Below are positions 50,438 to 59,855 of a stretch of DNA of 64,000 bases, one piece after another. Position 1 is the stretch's first letter; each line of letters begins with the position of its first letter. The notes beneath the pieces are model-generated. The model was not told the DNA's origin. It worked only from the letters and a program-made list of their open reading frames with translations, and did not search any database. The translations under genes were made by a program, and so were the position numbers. Origin of the DNA: Candidatus Roizmanbacteria bacterium RIFCSPLOWO2_02_FULL_40_13 (GTDB lineage Bacteria > Patescibacteriota > Microgenomatia > UBA1406 > GWC2-37-13); the NCBI GenBank assembly GCA_001789965.1, contig MGBA01000001.1, forward strand, positions 62,001 to 126,000, written 5' to 3'.

Positions 50438-51490
50438 ATGGAAATCACTAAGTTGTTTGAGTTGACGATTGAGAGAGCCGCTTCGGATCTTCATCTTGTA
50501 GCCGGTACATTCCCGTCTGTTAGGGTGGATGGAGTTTTGTATCAATTAAGCACGCTATCACTTCTCACGCCGGAAATATCAGAAAAAATGCTTTTTTCTA
50601 TTCTTAACGAAGAACAGAAAGAAAATCTTATCGCAAATAAGGAGATCGATCTGGGGTATGAATATTCGGGAAACAGATTCCGCGTGAATATTTATCACAC
50701 GCGGGGTGGATGGAGCGGTTCCTTTCGTTTAATTCCTTCGAAAATACGGACGATAGAACAACTAGCTCTTCCGGAGTCTTTTCACAATCTTACAGAACAC
50801 ACAAACGGATTGGTTTTAGTAACTGGACCCACCGGAGAAGGAAAAAGCACGACTCTTTCTGCGATCATAAACGAGATCAACTTAAAGCATGCAAAACATA
50901 TCATCACAATTGAAGACCCCATAGAGTTTGTATATTCTAACGGAAAGTCGATTATCTCACAGCGTGAGCTTCATCAGGATACTCATTCATGGAATATCGC
51001 CTTGCGATCGGTACTCCGAGAAGATCCGGATGTGGTATTAGTTGGTGAGATCAGAGACTATGAATCGGCGCAACTTGTTTTAACCATTGCCGAAACAGGA
51101 CATTTGGTATTTTCTACGCTTCACACGACGTCCGTACCGGAAACCGTAAATCGTCTTATCGACATGTTTCCATCGCACCAACAAAATCAGATAAAAACAC
51201 AACTTGCCGGCGCACTACGAACAATAGTTGCTCAACGACTTCTCCCTCGATCAGATATGAAAGGAAGAGTTGCCGCTTTGGAGGTTATGCATAATACATC
51301 TGCGGTCGCATCAATTATCCGTGATGGAAAACCCTTTCTTCTTGAAAATCTTCTGCAAACATCGGACAAGGAAGGTTTTATTTATTTTGAACGATATCTA
51401 TCGCAACTCGTTCAACAGGGTCATATTTCTAAAGAAACCGCATACGCTTTTGCTATAAGACCAAAAGAACTTGAGAAGTATATAAAATAG
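50438..51490 (+). CDS. pilT: Type IV pilus retraction ATPase PilT
   Basis: A 350-residue hexameric ATPase for pilus retraction. Walker A GPTGEGKSTTLS has Glu in place of the usual Ser; Walker B is VVLVGEIRDYESA; the AIRNLIRE motif is replaced by ASIIRDGK. A ribosome-binding site AAAGGA lies 8-13 nt before the ATG, as expected inside an operon. Retraction supports twitching, host contact or DNA uptake. Confidence 0.94.
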   Translation: MEITKLFELTIERAASDLHLVAGTFPSVRVDGVLYQLSTLSLLTPEISEKMLFSILNEEQKENLIANKEIDLGYEYSGNRFRVNIYHTRGGWSGSFRLIPSKIRTIEQLALPESFHNLTEHTNGLVLVTGPTGEGKSTTLSAIINEINLKHAKHIITIEDPIEFVYSNGKSIISQRELHQDTHSWNIALRSVLREDPDVVLVGEIRDYESAQLVLTIAETGHLVFSTLHTTSVPETVNRLIDMFPSHQQNQIKTQLAGALRTIVAQRLLPRSDMKGRVAALEVMHNTSAVASIIRDGKPFLLENLLQTSDKEGFIYFERYLSQLVQQGHISKETAYAFAIRPKELEKYIK

Positions 51491-51491
51491 C

Positions 51492-52694
51492 ATGTTCTAT
51501 ACATACAAAGCTATCAAGGACGGCAAGATAATAGTCAAAAAAATCGAGGCAGATAAAGAAGAAGGAGTAGTGAAATATCTAAAAGATAACGGATATTTTC
51601 CTATTGAAATTAAGCAGGAAAAAAAGCCAGGTAATTCGGTTTTTCTATCATTTTTAAACAAAGTCACATTTAATGATGTGGTAAATCTTACTCGTCAACT
51701 TGCGATCATGTTAAATGCCGGATTGACGATCGTTGATTCGTTTGAAATCCTGGAAAAACAGATAGAAAAGGAGTCACTACAGAAAGTTATCGCCGATTTA
51801 GATAAGCGGGTTAAAGCAGGAACTCCGCTGTCATCTGCATTGAGTGCATATCCCCAATATTTTCCAAATCTATACATTTCCCTTGTTAAATCCGGTGAGG
51901 CGTCAGGAAAACTCAGTGAGATTCTTTTAAAGCTTTCAGAGACGCTTGAAAAGCAACGGGAATTCAAAGGAAAATTAAAAGGAGCTTTGATTTATCCTGT
52001 GATTGTTATTATCGCAATGCTTTCAGTCATGTTTATCATGATAACTTTCGTGGTGCCAAAACTTTTGAATTTATATAAAGACTTTGATATTGAGTTACCT
52101 ATTACGACGCAGATACTCATCGGTTTGTCATCTTTTAGTAGTCAATTTTGGCCTTTTATCCTTCTGGGAGTAGCAGGAGTCGTGGTGCTTGTCCGAGGCT
52201 ATCTAAAAACCAAGCAGGGTAAATACGCCTTTGACTCGATGATTTTGAGACTCCCCGTAGTTAACGGTGTAATTAAAATGGCTGCTCTCGTTGACAGTAC
52301 ACGGATTCTTTCGATATTGGTCGGTTCTGGTGTTTCGATACTCGACGCCCTAAAAATCATTATCCAGACAACTAATAATTCGGTATATCAGCGCTCCTTT
52401 GAGAATATCTATAAGGCTATTGAAAAGGGTCAATCTCTGGGAATTGCGTTGGCGCAGGAAAGAATTTTTCCTCCAATACTTGTGCAAATGGCGATCGTCG
52501 GTGAAAACACCGGTCATCTTGACGACACACTGCTTCGTTTATCCAAGTATTTTGAAATGGAGTCGGAACTTGCCATTAAAGCAATGACTACTCTTATCGA
52601 GCCACTGATTCTTGTTGTTTTGGGATTGGGAGTAGGGTTTATCGTAATCTCTGTCATCACGCCAATATACAATCTAACCTCTTCATTTAAATAG
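51492..52694 (+). CDS. pilC: Type IV pilus inner-membrane platform PilC
   Basis: A 400-residue GspF/PilC protein with two repeated cytoplasmic domains (about 65-185, 265-385) and three membrane helices near 160-185, 215-235 and 370-395. LTRQLAIMLNAGLTIVDSFE and MAIVGENTGHLDDTLLRLSK are the family signatures. It starts 1 bp after pilT and ends 2 bp before the convergent recG. Confidence 0.96.
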   Translation: MFYTYKAIKDGKIIVKKIEADKEEGVVKYLKDNGYFPIEIKQEKKPGNSVFLSFLNKVTFNDVVNLTRQLAIMLNAGLTIVDSFEILEKQIEKESLQKVIADLDKRVKAGTPLSSALSAYPQYFPNLYISLVKSGEASGKLSEILLKLSETLEKQREFKGKLKGALIYPVIVIIAMLSVMFIMITFVVPKLLNLYKDFDIELPITTQILIGLSSFSSQFWPFILLGVAGVVVLVRGYLKTKQGKYAFDSMILRLPVVNGVIKMAALVDSTRILSILVGSGVSILDALKIIIQTTNNSVYQRSFENIYKAIEKGQSLGIALAQERIFPPILVQMAIVGENTGHLDDTLLRLSKYFEMESELAIKAMTTLIEPLILVVLGLGVGFIVISVITPIYNLTSSFK

Positions 52695-52696
52695 AT

Positions 52697-54736
52697 CTAA
52701 TCTTGTGCGATTCGATGAACCTGAAATAAATCTACTCTGTCTTTTAATGCCGGAAGCTTTTCAAGAGAATAGGTTTTCATAAAACCAGTTACAGCTTCTT
52801 TTGTTTCATTAATTAATGCGTAATCTGCAAATGAAGCGACACTGAGCGAATCGTATCCGTGTTGCTCGACCCCATATAGATTTCCAGGACCTCGTCTTTT
52901 AAAATCGTATTCTGCAAGTTTTTGCCCATTGATATTTTTTGCAAAAAAAGAAAGACGGTCTAATCTTGCAGGATCATTGCTATCTGTAAAAACCAGACAA
53001 TATGATTGCTTATCACTTCTTCCAACTCTCCCTCTTAATTGATGGAGCTGTGCGAGGCCGTAACGCTCGGCGCCTTCGATGAGCATAATAGTAGCTCCCG
53101 GGATATCTATTCCTACCTCCACAACAGAGGTTGCTACAAGAATATCGTATTGGTGTTCCTTAAACTTATTCATCGCCTCATCCTTTTCTTTGCTTTTCAT
53201 TCTCCCATGAATAAGCCCCAACCGAAGCGCAGGAAAAACGTTTTTTTTGAGATGTTCATACTCTTTTGTCGCCGCTCTTACCGACTGCAGAGTTTCAACG
53301 ATTGACTCTTCAATTAAAGGACATATGACAAACACCTGGGCTCGTTCTTTTTTTACTTTTTCAAGGATCCATTTATACCCATCAAACCTTTTTTGATTGG
53401 GGACAAGATATGTTTTTATCGGAACTCTTCCCTGAGGCATTTCATCAAGATGTGAAAGGTCAAGTTCGCCATATAGCGTAAGCGCAACCGTTCGGGGAAT
53501 CGGAGTTGCCGTCATACTTAAAAGGTGCGGGTTTGATCCCTTTTCTTTAAGAATTGCACGCTGTCTTACTCCAAAGCGGTGTTGTTCATCGATTACTACA
53601 AATCCTACTTTTTTGAAGTTGACTGATTTTGTGAGAAGCGCATGTGTTCCTATCACGATATCCGCATCCTTACGGAATTTCTTACTTGCAGTTTGGAGCC
53701 CGATTTTAACCGGTGTGTTTTTAAAAAGAGAAAGAAGAGTTTTATAATGTTGTCCGGCAAGAATTTCGGTTGGCGCCATAAAGAGAGTTTGAAAACCATT
53801 CAGATATGAGACTAAGCTTCCGATCGCGGCAACCACTGTTTTTCCGGATCCCACATCTCCCTGAAGAAAGCGGTTCATCGGGTGTTTTTTTCCAAGATCG
53901 GTTAAGATTTCTTTTATTACTTTTTTCTGTCCAGCGGTAAGAGTAAAAGAAAGGCTTGATACAAACTCGTCAATTTTTTTTTGGTATTTTTTAACTGAAA
54001 GTAAATTTCCTACCTTTTCTTTTTCCCAATGAAGTCGAACCAGTTTTGCAGAGAGCTGGATTATAAACAGTTCATCAAAAGCGAGTCTTTTTTTCGCCTG
54101 TTCCAGTTCTACGTTAGACTTGGGAAAGTGAATGTTTTTATATGCGAGCGACTCATCTATCAATCGGTGTTTTTTAACAATCGTCTCGGGCAAGATTTCA
54201 AAATCGTTTCCCCTTTTTTCTTTTAGAACCGATGAAACAGAAAAAATCTTGTCCCGTATGGTACGGGAGGAAAGACCTCTTTTAGCTGGATAAATAGGAA
54301 TAATTTTCCCGGTGTGAACCGTATCTTGATCTGCATTTTTGAGAATTTCGTACTCCTTTGGTTCTATTATTAACTTTCCATGCTTCTTTATGATGCCGCT
54401 AATGCTGATATGTGCTTCGGGATTAAATAATCGCAAGAGAAAGGGTTGATTGAACCATGTTACCGTAATGGTTCCGGTGCCATCCGAAACAGTGATATGT
54501 TGAATAGTCAAACGCTTTCTGACATAGTTGTTTTTTACCGTCAGGATGCGTCCTTTGATTGTAACTTTTTCCCCCTCCTGTACTTTACCAATAGGAGAAA
54601 TAGCACTGTAGTCTTCATGTCGACTGGGAAAGTAATTCAAAAGATCCCAGTATGTTTGTATTCCAAGACTTTTTAATCGTTTTATTGTTAAGACACTTGT
54701 TGCAGGGAGCGACTCTATTTTTTGAGGCAAAAACAT
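52697..54736 (-). CDS. recG: ATP-dependent DNA helicase RecG
   Basis: A 679-residue fork-remodelling helicase. The wedge/OB domain (about 30-150) is followed by Walker A FLQGDVGSGKTVVAA, a DEQH box (VVIDEQHRFGV), TATPIPRT, and the late QLRGRVGRS and TRG-type RRGPGNLYGVEQHG motifs. A TATAAT box 5 nt before the ATG suggests its own leaderless mRNA. Confidence 0.97.
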   Translation of the reverse strand: MFLPQKIESLPATSVLTIKRLKSLGIQTYWDLLNYFPSRHEDYSAISPIGKVQEGEKVTIKGRILTVKNNYVRKRLTIQHITVSDGTGTITVTWFNQPFLLRLFNPEAHISISGIIKKHGKLIIEPKEYEILKNADQDTVHTGKIIPIYPAKRGLSSRTIRDKIFSVSSVLKEKRGNDFEILPETIVKKHRLIDESLAYKNIHFPKSNVELEQAKKRLAFDELFIIQLSAKLVRLHWEKEKVGNLLSVKKYQKKIDEFVSSLSFTLTAGQKKVIKEILTDLGKKHPMNRFLQGDVGSGKTVVAAIGSLVSYLNGFQTLFMAPTEILAGQHYKTLLSLFKNTPVKIGLQTASKKFRKDADIVIGTHALLTKSVNFKKVGFVVIDEQHRFGVRQRAILKEKGSNPHLLSMTATPIPRTVALTLYGELDLSHLDEMPQGRVPIKTYLVPNQKRFDGYKWILEKVKKERAQVFVICPLIEESIVETLQSVRAATKEYEHLKKNVFPALRLGLIHGRMKSKEKDEAMNKFKEHQYDILVATSVVEVGIDIPGATIMLIEGAERYGLAQLHQLRGRVGRSDKQSYCLVFTDSNDPARLDRLSFFAKNINGQKLAEYDFKRRGPGNLYGVEQHGYDSLSVASFADYALINETKEAVTGFMKTYSLEKLPALKDRVDLFQVHRIAQD

Positions 54737-54741
54737 ATCCT

Positions 54742-54747
54742 ATTATA
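54742..54747 (-). promoter_or_regulatory. -10 box of recG
   Basis: TATAAT, followed by AGGAT and the recG ATG (5-nt gap). Confidence 0.55.
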
Positions 54748-54765
54748 CCTACACAGGATTTTTGA

Positions 54766-54873
54766 TTAGCTCAGAAAAAAAGGCAGAAAAGAAGAGATTA
54801 CAAGAATAATAGTCGAGATAATAATAAGGACTTTCAACACGTTTTCTTTCTTGAAAATTTTGAGTTTTCCCAT
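54766..54873 (-). CDS. Candidate 35-residue single-helix membrane peptide
   Basis: A short ORF starting MGKLKIFKKENVLKVL and continuing with about 20 hydrophobic residues to a C-terminal FFLS. A basic N-terminus plus one helix predicts an inside-anchored membrane peptide. TATAAT (54880-54885) lies 6 nt before the ATG, the same layout as proven genes here. It fills the gap between recG and the divergent PBP1A gene. Conservation is unknown; a role with the adjacent wall enzyme is only a guess. Confidence 0.5.
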   Translation of the reverse strand: MGKLKIFKKENVLKVLIIISTIILVISSFLPFFLS

Positions 54874-54879
54874 GTAATT

Positions 54880-54885
54880 ATTATA
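54880..54885 (-). promoter_or_regulatory. -10 box of the small membrane peptide
   Basis: TATAAT with a 6-nt gap to the ATG at 54873. Confidence 0.5.
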
Positions 54886-54921
54886 CCGAAAGATTTGGTT
54901 TTTGCTATGCAGGAACAATCT

Positions 54922-54929
54922 GATATAAT
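54922..54929 (+). promoter_or_regulatory. Extended -10 promoter of PBP1A
   Basis: TGATATAAT (54921-54929) with a 6-nt gap to the ATG at 54936. Confidence 0.6.
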
Positions 54930-54935
54930 TTTTCT

Positions 54936-57449
54936 ATGGTCTCTCGCAGGCTAAGAGTTGCTCGTCTTCGTTCACGGGAAAAATTAACCAACAAAACCCT
55001 TTTTATAATAGCAGGGGTTGTTCTTGCGGGGCTGATCATTATTTTTACTACGTTTGCATGGATCGCAAAAGATCTCCCTTCACCCGGTAAACTTTCTCAG
55101 ACAAGTCAATCCTCTACCGTTTTTTACGATAGGGACGGTAAGGTACTATTCGAATTATATAAAGATAGAAACAGAGTTCCGGTAGGGTTGAATGAGACTG
55201 CGGATTCGATGAAGCAGGCCACAATTGCGATAGAAGATAAGAATTTTTACAAGCATCAGGGAATTTCTCAGACAGGAATTGCGCGCGCTTTTTTTAGTAC
55301 GGTTTTTGGTGGATCAGTACAGGGAGGTTCTACTATCACTCAACAGTTAATTAAAAACGTAATTCTTGATCCACGAAGAAGTGTAACCCGTAAATTAAAA
55401 GAAGTTATTCTTGCCGTTGTCGTGGAAAAGCGTTACACAAAAGATCAGATTTTAGAACTATATCTTAATGAGGCACCTTACGGAGGAAGCTTTTGGGGTA
55501 TTGGTTCTGCCGCTCAAGGATACTTTGGAAAATCAGCAAAGGATTTGAATATTGTAGAGTCTGCGTTTCTCGCTGGACTTCCTCAAAGACCAACGTACTA
55601 CTCCCCTTATATCGGAGAAAAGGACGCGTGGAAACAAAGAACGAAAGACGTATTAAGAAGGATGAGGGAAGACCGCTACATAACAAAAAAACAAGAGCTC
55701 GAGGCATTGGCGCAAGTAGATAAAGTGAAATTTTCTCAAACACGAGAAAGTCTTAATGCGCCACATTATGTTTTTTATGTACGTGATCAAATTGAAAAAG
55801 AGTTTGGTCCAAAAGTGCTTGCCGAAGGTTTACGAGTAAAGACTACCCTTTCTTCGGATGTACAAAAAAGCACTGAAAAAATTGTACGAGAAGAAGTAAA
55901 AAAATTAAAAGGAGCAAGGGTGGGTAATGGAGCAGCTGTAGTGCTTGATTCTCAAAGTGGAGAGGTTCTGTCAATGGTTGGAGCCTACGATTACAATGAC
56001 GAAAAATATGGAAATTTCAACGCGGCATTGGGCTTGAGACAACCTGGATCTGCGATAAAGCCTATCACATATGCGGCTGCTTTTGAAAAAGGATATACAC
56101 CGGCGACCGTACTTATGGATCTAAAAACCGTCTTTCCTGCACAAGGCGGACAGGATTATGTCCCTGAAAATTACGATGACAAATTTAGAGGTCCAATGCA
56201 ACTGCGGTTTGCCCTTGGTAATTCGATCAATGTAGTTGCGGTAAAACTACTTGCCATGGTTGGCCTACGGGATTTCTTACAGAAGGCCAATGATATGGGT
56301 CTTACCACCCTCGCACCCACTCAAAAGAACTTAGACCGTTTTGGTCTTGCAATTACTTTAGGAGGTGGCGAGGTGACGCTTTTGGATTTGACTACAGCAT
56401 ATTCTGTATTTGCACGAGGAGGAATACAAAAAGAACCTCAGTCTATTATCGAGATCAAGGATTACAAAGGAAAGACCATTCTTAAACAGAAAAAATCATC
56501 TGAAAGGCGTGTCTTAAGCCGAGAGGTAGCATTTTTAATTTCCCACATCTTATCAGATGACAACGCCCGCGTCATTGCATTTGGACCTAGTTCATTTCTT
56601 AAGGTTCCCGGAAAAACAGTGGCCGTAAAAACAGGTACGACCAATGATAAAAGAGACAACTGGACTCTTGGCTATACGAACGACGTCACGGTCGGAGTTT
56701 GGGTAGGTAACAATGACAATTCTCCAATGGATCCAAGGATTGCTTCCGGTATCACCGGAGCGTCTCCGATTTGGCATGCGATTATGCGAGATCTACTGAA
56801 AACATACAAAGACGGAATTCCTGATAAAACCGGTGATGTGGTCGCGCTTAATATAGACGCATACTTGGGAGGATTGCCGAAAGAGGGAAGTCCGACACGT
56901 TCCGAATACTTTAAAAAAGGAACCGAACCAAAAGATATATCCTCTTTCTACAAAAAACTAAAGATTTCAAAATCCACAGGAAAACTAGCCAATGATGTAG
57001 AAATACGAAAAGGAGACTATGAAGAAAAAGACTTTATCGTTATCACGGAAAATGATCCGGTTTCTACAGACGGAAAAAACAGGTGGCAGGAGGCAATTGA
57101 CGCATGGAGAAACGGACAAGGTGATGAGAAATATAAATATCCCTCAGAAAACTCGGATGCTTCTCAAGAAGATATGGTTGTCAATATAAAGGAGCCGTCT
57201 GACAAATCAAGAGTTGAATCAAACGATGTAAAGATAGTAGCTCGACTCACTTCAAACTCAAATGTCAAAAATGTAAAAATATTCATAGACGGAAAGGAAG
57301 TTAAAAGTCTAGATGGAGATCGTGACGAGATCAATGAAACAATCAATATGACAGACGGTAAGCATGAGATTAAAGTCGAGGCTACTAACGAGAAGGATAA
57401 AAAAGGCGACTCAACTGTAAAGATTGGAGTAAGGGCAGACTGGGAGTAA
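54936..57449 (+). CDS. Class A penicillin-binding protein (PBP1A)
   Basis: An 837-residue bifunctional peptidoglycan synthase. Membrane anchor at 22-45. GT51 transglycosylase at about 65-240: EDKNFYKHQGIS with the catalytic Glu, GGSTITQQLIKN and the LNEAPYGGSFWG block. Transpeptidase at about 330-630: GSAIKPITYA (SxxK Ser), GNSINVVA (SxN) and KTGTTND (KTG). A C-terminal Ig-like domain (about 745-830) was added after an acidic linker. It shows that this organism makes cross-linked peptidoglycan. Confidence 0.96.
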   Translation: MVSRRLRVARLRSREKLTNKTLFIIAGVVLAGLIIIFTTFAWIAKDLPSPGKLSQTSQSSTVFYDRDGKVLFELYKDRNRVPVGLNETADSMKQATIAIEDKNFYKHQGISQTGIARAFFSTVFGGSVQGGSTITQQLIKNVILDPRRSVTRKLKEVILAVVVEKRYTKDQILELYLNEAPYGGSFWGIGSAAQGYFGKSAKDLNIVESAFLAGLPQRPTYYSPYIGEKDAWKQRTKDVLRRMREDRYITKKQELEALAQVDKVKFSQTRESLNAPHYVFYVRDQIEKEFGPKVLAEGLRVKTTLSSDVQKSTEKIVREEVKKLKGARVGNGAAVVLDSQSGEVLSMVGAYDYNDEKYGNFNAALGLRQPGSAIKPITYAAAFEKGYTPATVLMDLKTVFPAQGGQDYVPENYDDKFRGPMQLRFALGNSINVVAVKLLAMVGLRDFLQKANDMGLTTLAPTQKNLDRFGLAITLGGGEVTLLDLTTAYSVFARGGIQKEPQSIIEIKDYKGKTILKQKKSSERRVLSREVAFLISHILSDDNARVIAFGPSSFLKVPGKTVAVKTGTTNDKRDNWTLGYTNDVTVGVWVGNNDNSPMDPRIASGITGASPIWHAIMRDLLKTYKDGIPDKTGDVVALNIDAYLGGLPKEGSPTRSEYFKKGTEPKDISSFYKKLKISKSTGKLANDVEIRKGDYEEKDFIVITENDPVSTDGKNRWQEAIDAWRNGQGDEKYKYPSENSDASQEDMVVNIKEPSDKSRVESNDVKIVARLTSNSNVKNVKIFIDGKEVKSLDGDRDEINETINMTDGKHEIKVEATNEKDKKGDSTVKIGVRADWE

Positions 57450-57452
57450 ATC

Positions 57453-58004
57453 TTAATTCTTTGAAATTTTTTTTATTTTCTTAAAATCACTTTCAAATAA
57501 ACTCTTATACTTTGGAAATCGTAAGACTGCTGCGGGGTGAAGTGTGACAAATATTTTCCATCCATTTTTCTCATAAGTTTTTCCGTGATCTTTTAAGACC
57601 GGAATATCTACTCCTAGGATGGCGTAAACGGCTGTTTTTCCCAGCAGCACTATTATTTTAGGTTGTATTATTTCAAGTTGCTTTACGAAATGAGTGTGAG
57701 AATGAATGATCTCCTGTCTTGACGGGGTTCCCTTGCGCGGTAGATATTTAACAGGGCTCGTAATATATACGTCTTTTTCTTTCAACCCGATAGACCGAAT
57801 GATGGAGCGCAATAATTGTCCAGATCTACCTATAAACGGTCTTCCCGATTCAGCCTCCTTCTTGCCAGGCGCCTCTCCGACAAATATTACTTTAGCATTC
57901 GGACTCCCCTCTCCAAAAACCAGTTTTCCGCTTCCTACTTTTTTACAAGCAGAACAGGATACGATTATATTCTGGAGTTTTTGAAGTTCTTGGAGCTTGC
58001 CCAT
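57453..58004 (-). CDS. Family 4 uracil-DNA glycosylase with incomplete Fe-S ligands
   Basis: A 183-residue enzyme that removes uracil from DNA. FVGEAPGKKEAESGRPFIGR and LHPAAVLR are the two catalytic motifs; LVFGEGSPNA matches family 4. Normally four cysteines bind a [4Fe-4S] cluster. Only C17 and C20 (CSACKK) remain; the position usually VKC reads SPVKYLPRKG, and the fourth is lost in SHTHFVKQLE. The cluster may be absent or replaced. It follows pheT by 2 bp. Confidence 0.9.
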   Translation of the reverse strand: MGKLQELQKLQNIIVSCSACKKVGSGKLVFGEGSPNAKVIFVGEAPGKKEAESGRPFIGRSGQLLRSIIRSIGLKEKDVYITSPVKYLPRKGTPSRQEIIHSHTHFVKQLEIIQPKIIVLLGKTAVYAILGVDIPVLKDHGKTYEKNGWKIFVTLHPAAVLRFPKYKSLFESDFKKIKKISKN

Positions 58005-58006
58005 TC

Positions 58007-59854
58007 TTATCGCACCTTTGCTTTGAATTTAGCTTCCAAGACGGTCACTATTTTTTTCTTTTCTTTGTCTGTTAAATCCTTAGTGAGGTTTTTATCCGGC
58101 GATTCAAATTGAACGTGAAGAAATACGGTCTTTTTATCTCCACTAACTTGAGGTTTTTCTCCAAGTTCAACTTTCGAAACCAGTGATGAGGTTTTTAATA
58201 CTTCCTGAATCAGTTTCCCAACTTCAGTTTTAGTAGGAACGTATAATGAAATATCTTGAAAAATTACTTGGGGAGGGTTACTTAAAGGCTTTTTTATTTT
58301 TACATTTCCAATTTTTTCAAGAGAAATTTCAAAAAAGTATACATTCTCTTCGATGACCTCGATTGAGTAATCTGACGATTCAAATTTGCTTTCAAAGTGA
58401 TCATTTAAAAGATCGACAAGACCTTTGATAAAAAAATATTCTACTCCAGAAGTTACAACTCCAAGCATGACTTTTTCTTGAGGTCCTTTGCTGTCTAGAA
58501 AATAGACTTTTCCAATCTCAAACAGTTTCACAGTATTTTTTCTAAACTTTAATTGGCTCGTAAGCGCGCCAAGCAGGCCGTCTCTCAGAGTAGTACGTAG
58601 CATTGTCTTGTCGGCATTTAAAGAATTTTCCAAAAGAACAGGCTTTAATATAGATTTTTTTTCATTTGTTAAAGGCTCGGTGATCTGTTCATCTAATCCA
58701 GCTTTTGCATAGAGATCCCGTATTTGCTCTTCTCGTATAAAATCCATAGAGTCAATACTTCTCGGAGGTGGATTCACCGGTAATTGTGAGGGAATATCGT
58801 CATATCCATGAATGCGTAAAACCTCTTCGATCAGATCTTCCTGAATCTCGAGATCAGTTCTAAAATATGGAATTTTTATATTAAGGCTCGGTCCCACTTC
58901 CAGTTCAAGCTTTTTTAATATTTCTTCGACTTGTTTTTGTGTAAATTTCACTCCTCCAAGATTATTAAGGCGATCGAGCGTTAACTTAATCGACACCTCG
59001 GCAAATTTTTTCGGATAAGCATCCGTGGTCGCGACAATAACGCCACCACATACCTCAAGAATTAAACCTACAGCTCTTTGCAGAGCCAATTCGGTAAGTT
59101 TTGGATGTAGGAATTTCTCCAATCGAGTAGAAGCTTCTGTTCGAATCTGATGTCTTAGGGAGGTACGTCGTACAACCGCTTGGTTGTAAGTAGCGCACTC
59201 TAGGATTATAGAGTCTGTTTCTCGATTAACAGATGTGTCTTTTCCACCCATTACTCCTCCGAGCCCTACAGGTTTTTGCGAGTCAGTAATTACAAGATCA
59301 TCTTGAGTTAGCGAGATTTTTTTGGCTCCAAGCAGAGTTAGGGTCTCCCCCTTTTTCGCAGGTCTCATTATGAGCACATCATCTTTTATCTTTGCGCGGT
59401 CAAATGCATGGAGGGGTTGTCCTACTTCAACCATAACAAAGTTGGTGATATCCACAAGGTTATTGACGCTTTTGATGCCGTACTTTTTTAATTTGTCCTT
59501 AAGCCATTGGGGCGATTCAGAAACTTTTAAACCTTCTATTGTCACTGTATTAAACCGATAGCAGAGTTTAGGATCTGCTATTTCTATCCTTGTCGGTCCA
59601 ACTTGGCTCTTATAAGGTTTAATTTGAGGATACTTTACTTTTTTATTCAAAACAGCGCCCGCTTCTCGTGCTATTCCAAGAAGAGATAAACAGTCCGGTC
59701 TATTTTGTCTAATTTCAAGGTCGTAAACATGAGTTCCTGCGATTTCTTGAGGTGGACCGTCTTGCATATGACCTGCAAATGTAAGTTTATCCATAAGTTC
59801 AGTTTCATTTGTAAAATCTATATAGTCTTTAAGCCACGTTATTGGAACTTTCAT
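58007..59854 (-). CDS. pheT: Phenylalanyl-tRNA synthetase beta subunit, without EMAP domain
   Basis: A 615-residue beta subunit. After about 40 residues the usual OB-fold tRNA-binding insertion (about 110 residues) is missing; the text passes directly to VYDLEIRQNRPDCLSLLGIA. The B3/B4 editing region (LVDITNFVMVEVGQPLHAFD), B5 domain (EEVLRIHGYDDIP) and the C-terminal FDX-ACB anticodon domain remain. It starts 1 bp after pheS. Confidence 0.95.
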   Translation of the reverse strand: MKVPITWLKDYIDFTNETELMDKLTFAGHMQDGPPQEIAGTHVYDLEIRQNRPDCLSLLGIAREAGAVLNKKVKYPQIKPYKSQVGPTRIEIADPKLCYRFNTVTIEGLKVSESPQWLKDKLKKYGIKSVNNLVDITNFVMVEVGQPLHAFDRAKIKDDVLIMRPAKKGETLTLLGAKKISLTQDDLVITDSQKPVGLGGVMGGKDTSVNRETDSIILECATYNQAVVRRTSLRHQIRTEASTRLEKFLHPKLTELALQRAVGLILEVCGGVIVATTDAYPKKFAEVSIKLTLDRLNNLGGVKFTQKQVEEILKKLELEVGPSLNIKIPYFRTDLEIQEDLIEEVLRIHGYDDIPSQLPVNPPPRSIDSMDFIREEQIRDLYAKAGLDEQITEPLTNEKKSILKPVLLENSLNADKTMLRTTLRDGLLGALTSQLKFRKNTVKLFEIGKVYFLDSKGPQEKVMLGVVTSGVEYFFIKGLVDLLNDHFESKFESSDYSIEVIEENVYFFEISLEKIGNVKIKKPLSNPPQVIFQDISLYVPTKTEVGKLIQEVLKTSSLVSKVELGEKPQVSGDKKTVFLHVQFESPDKNLTKDLTDKEKKKIVTVLEAKFKAKVR

Positions 59855-59855
59855 G

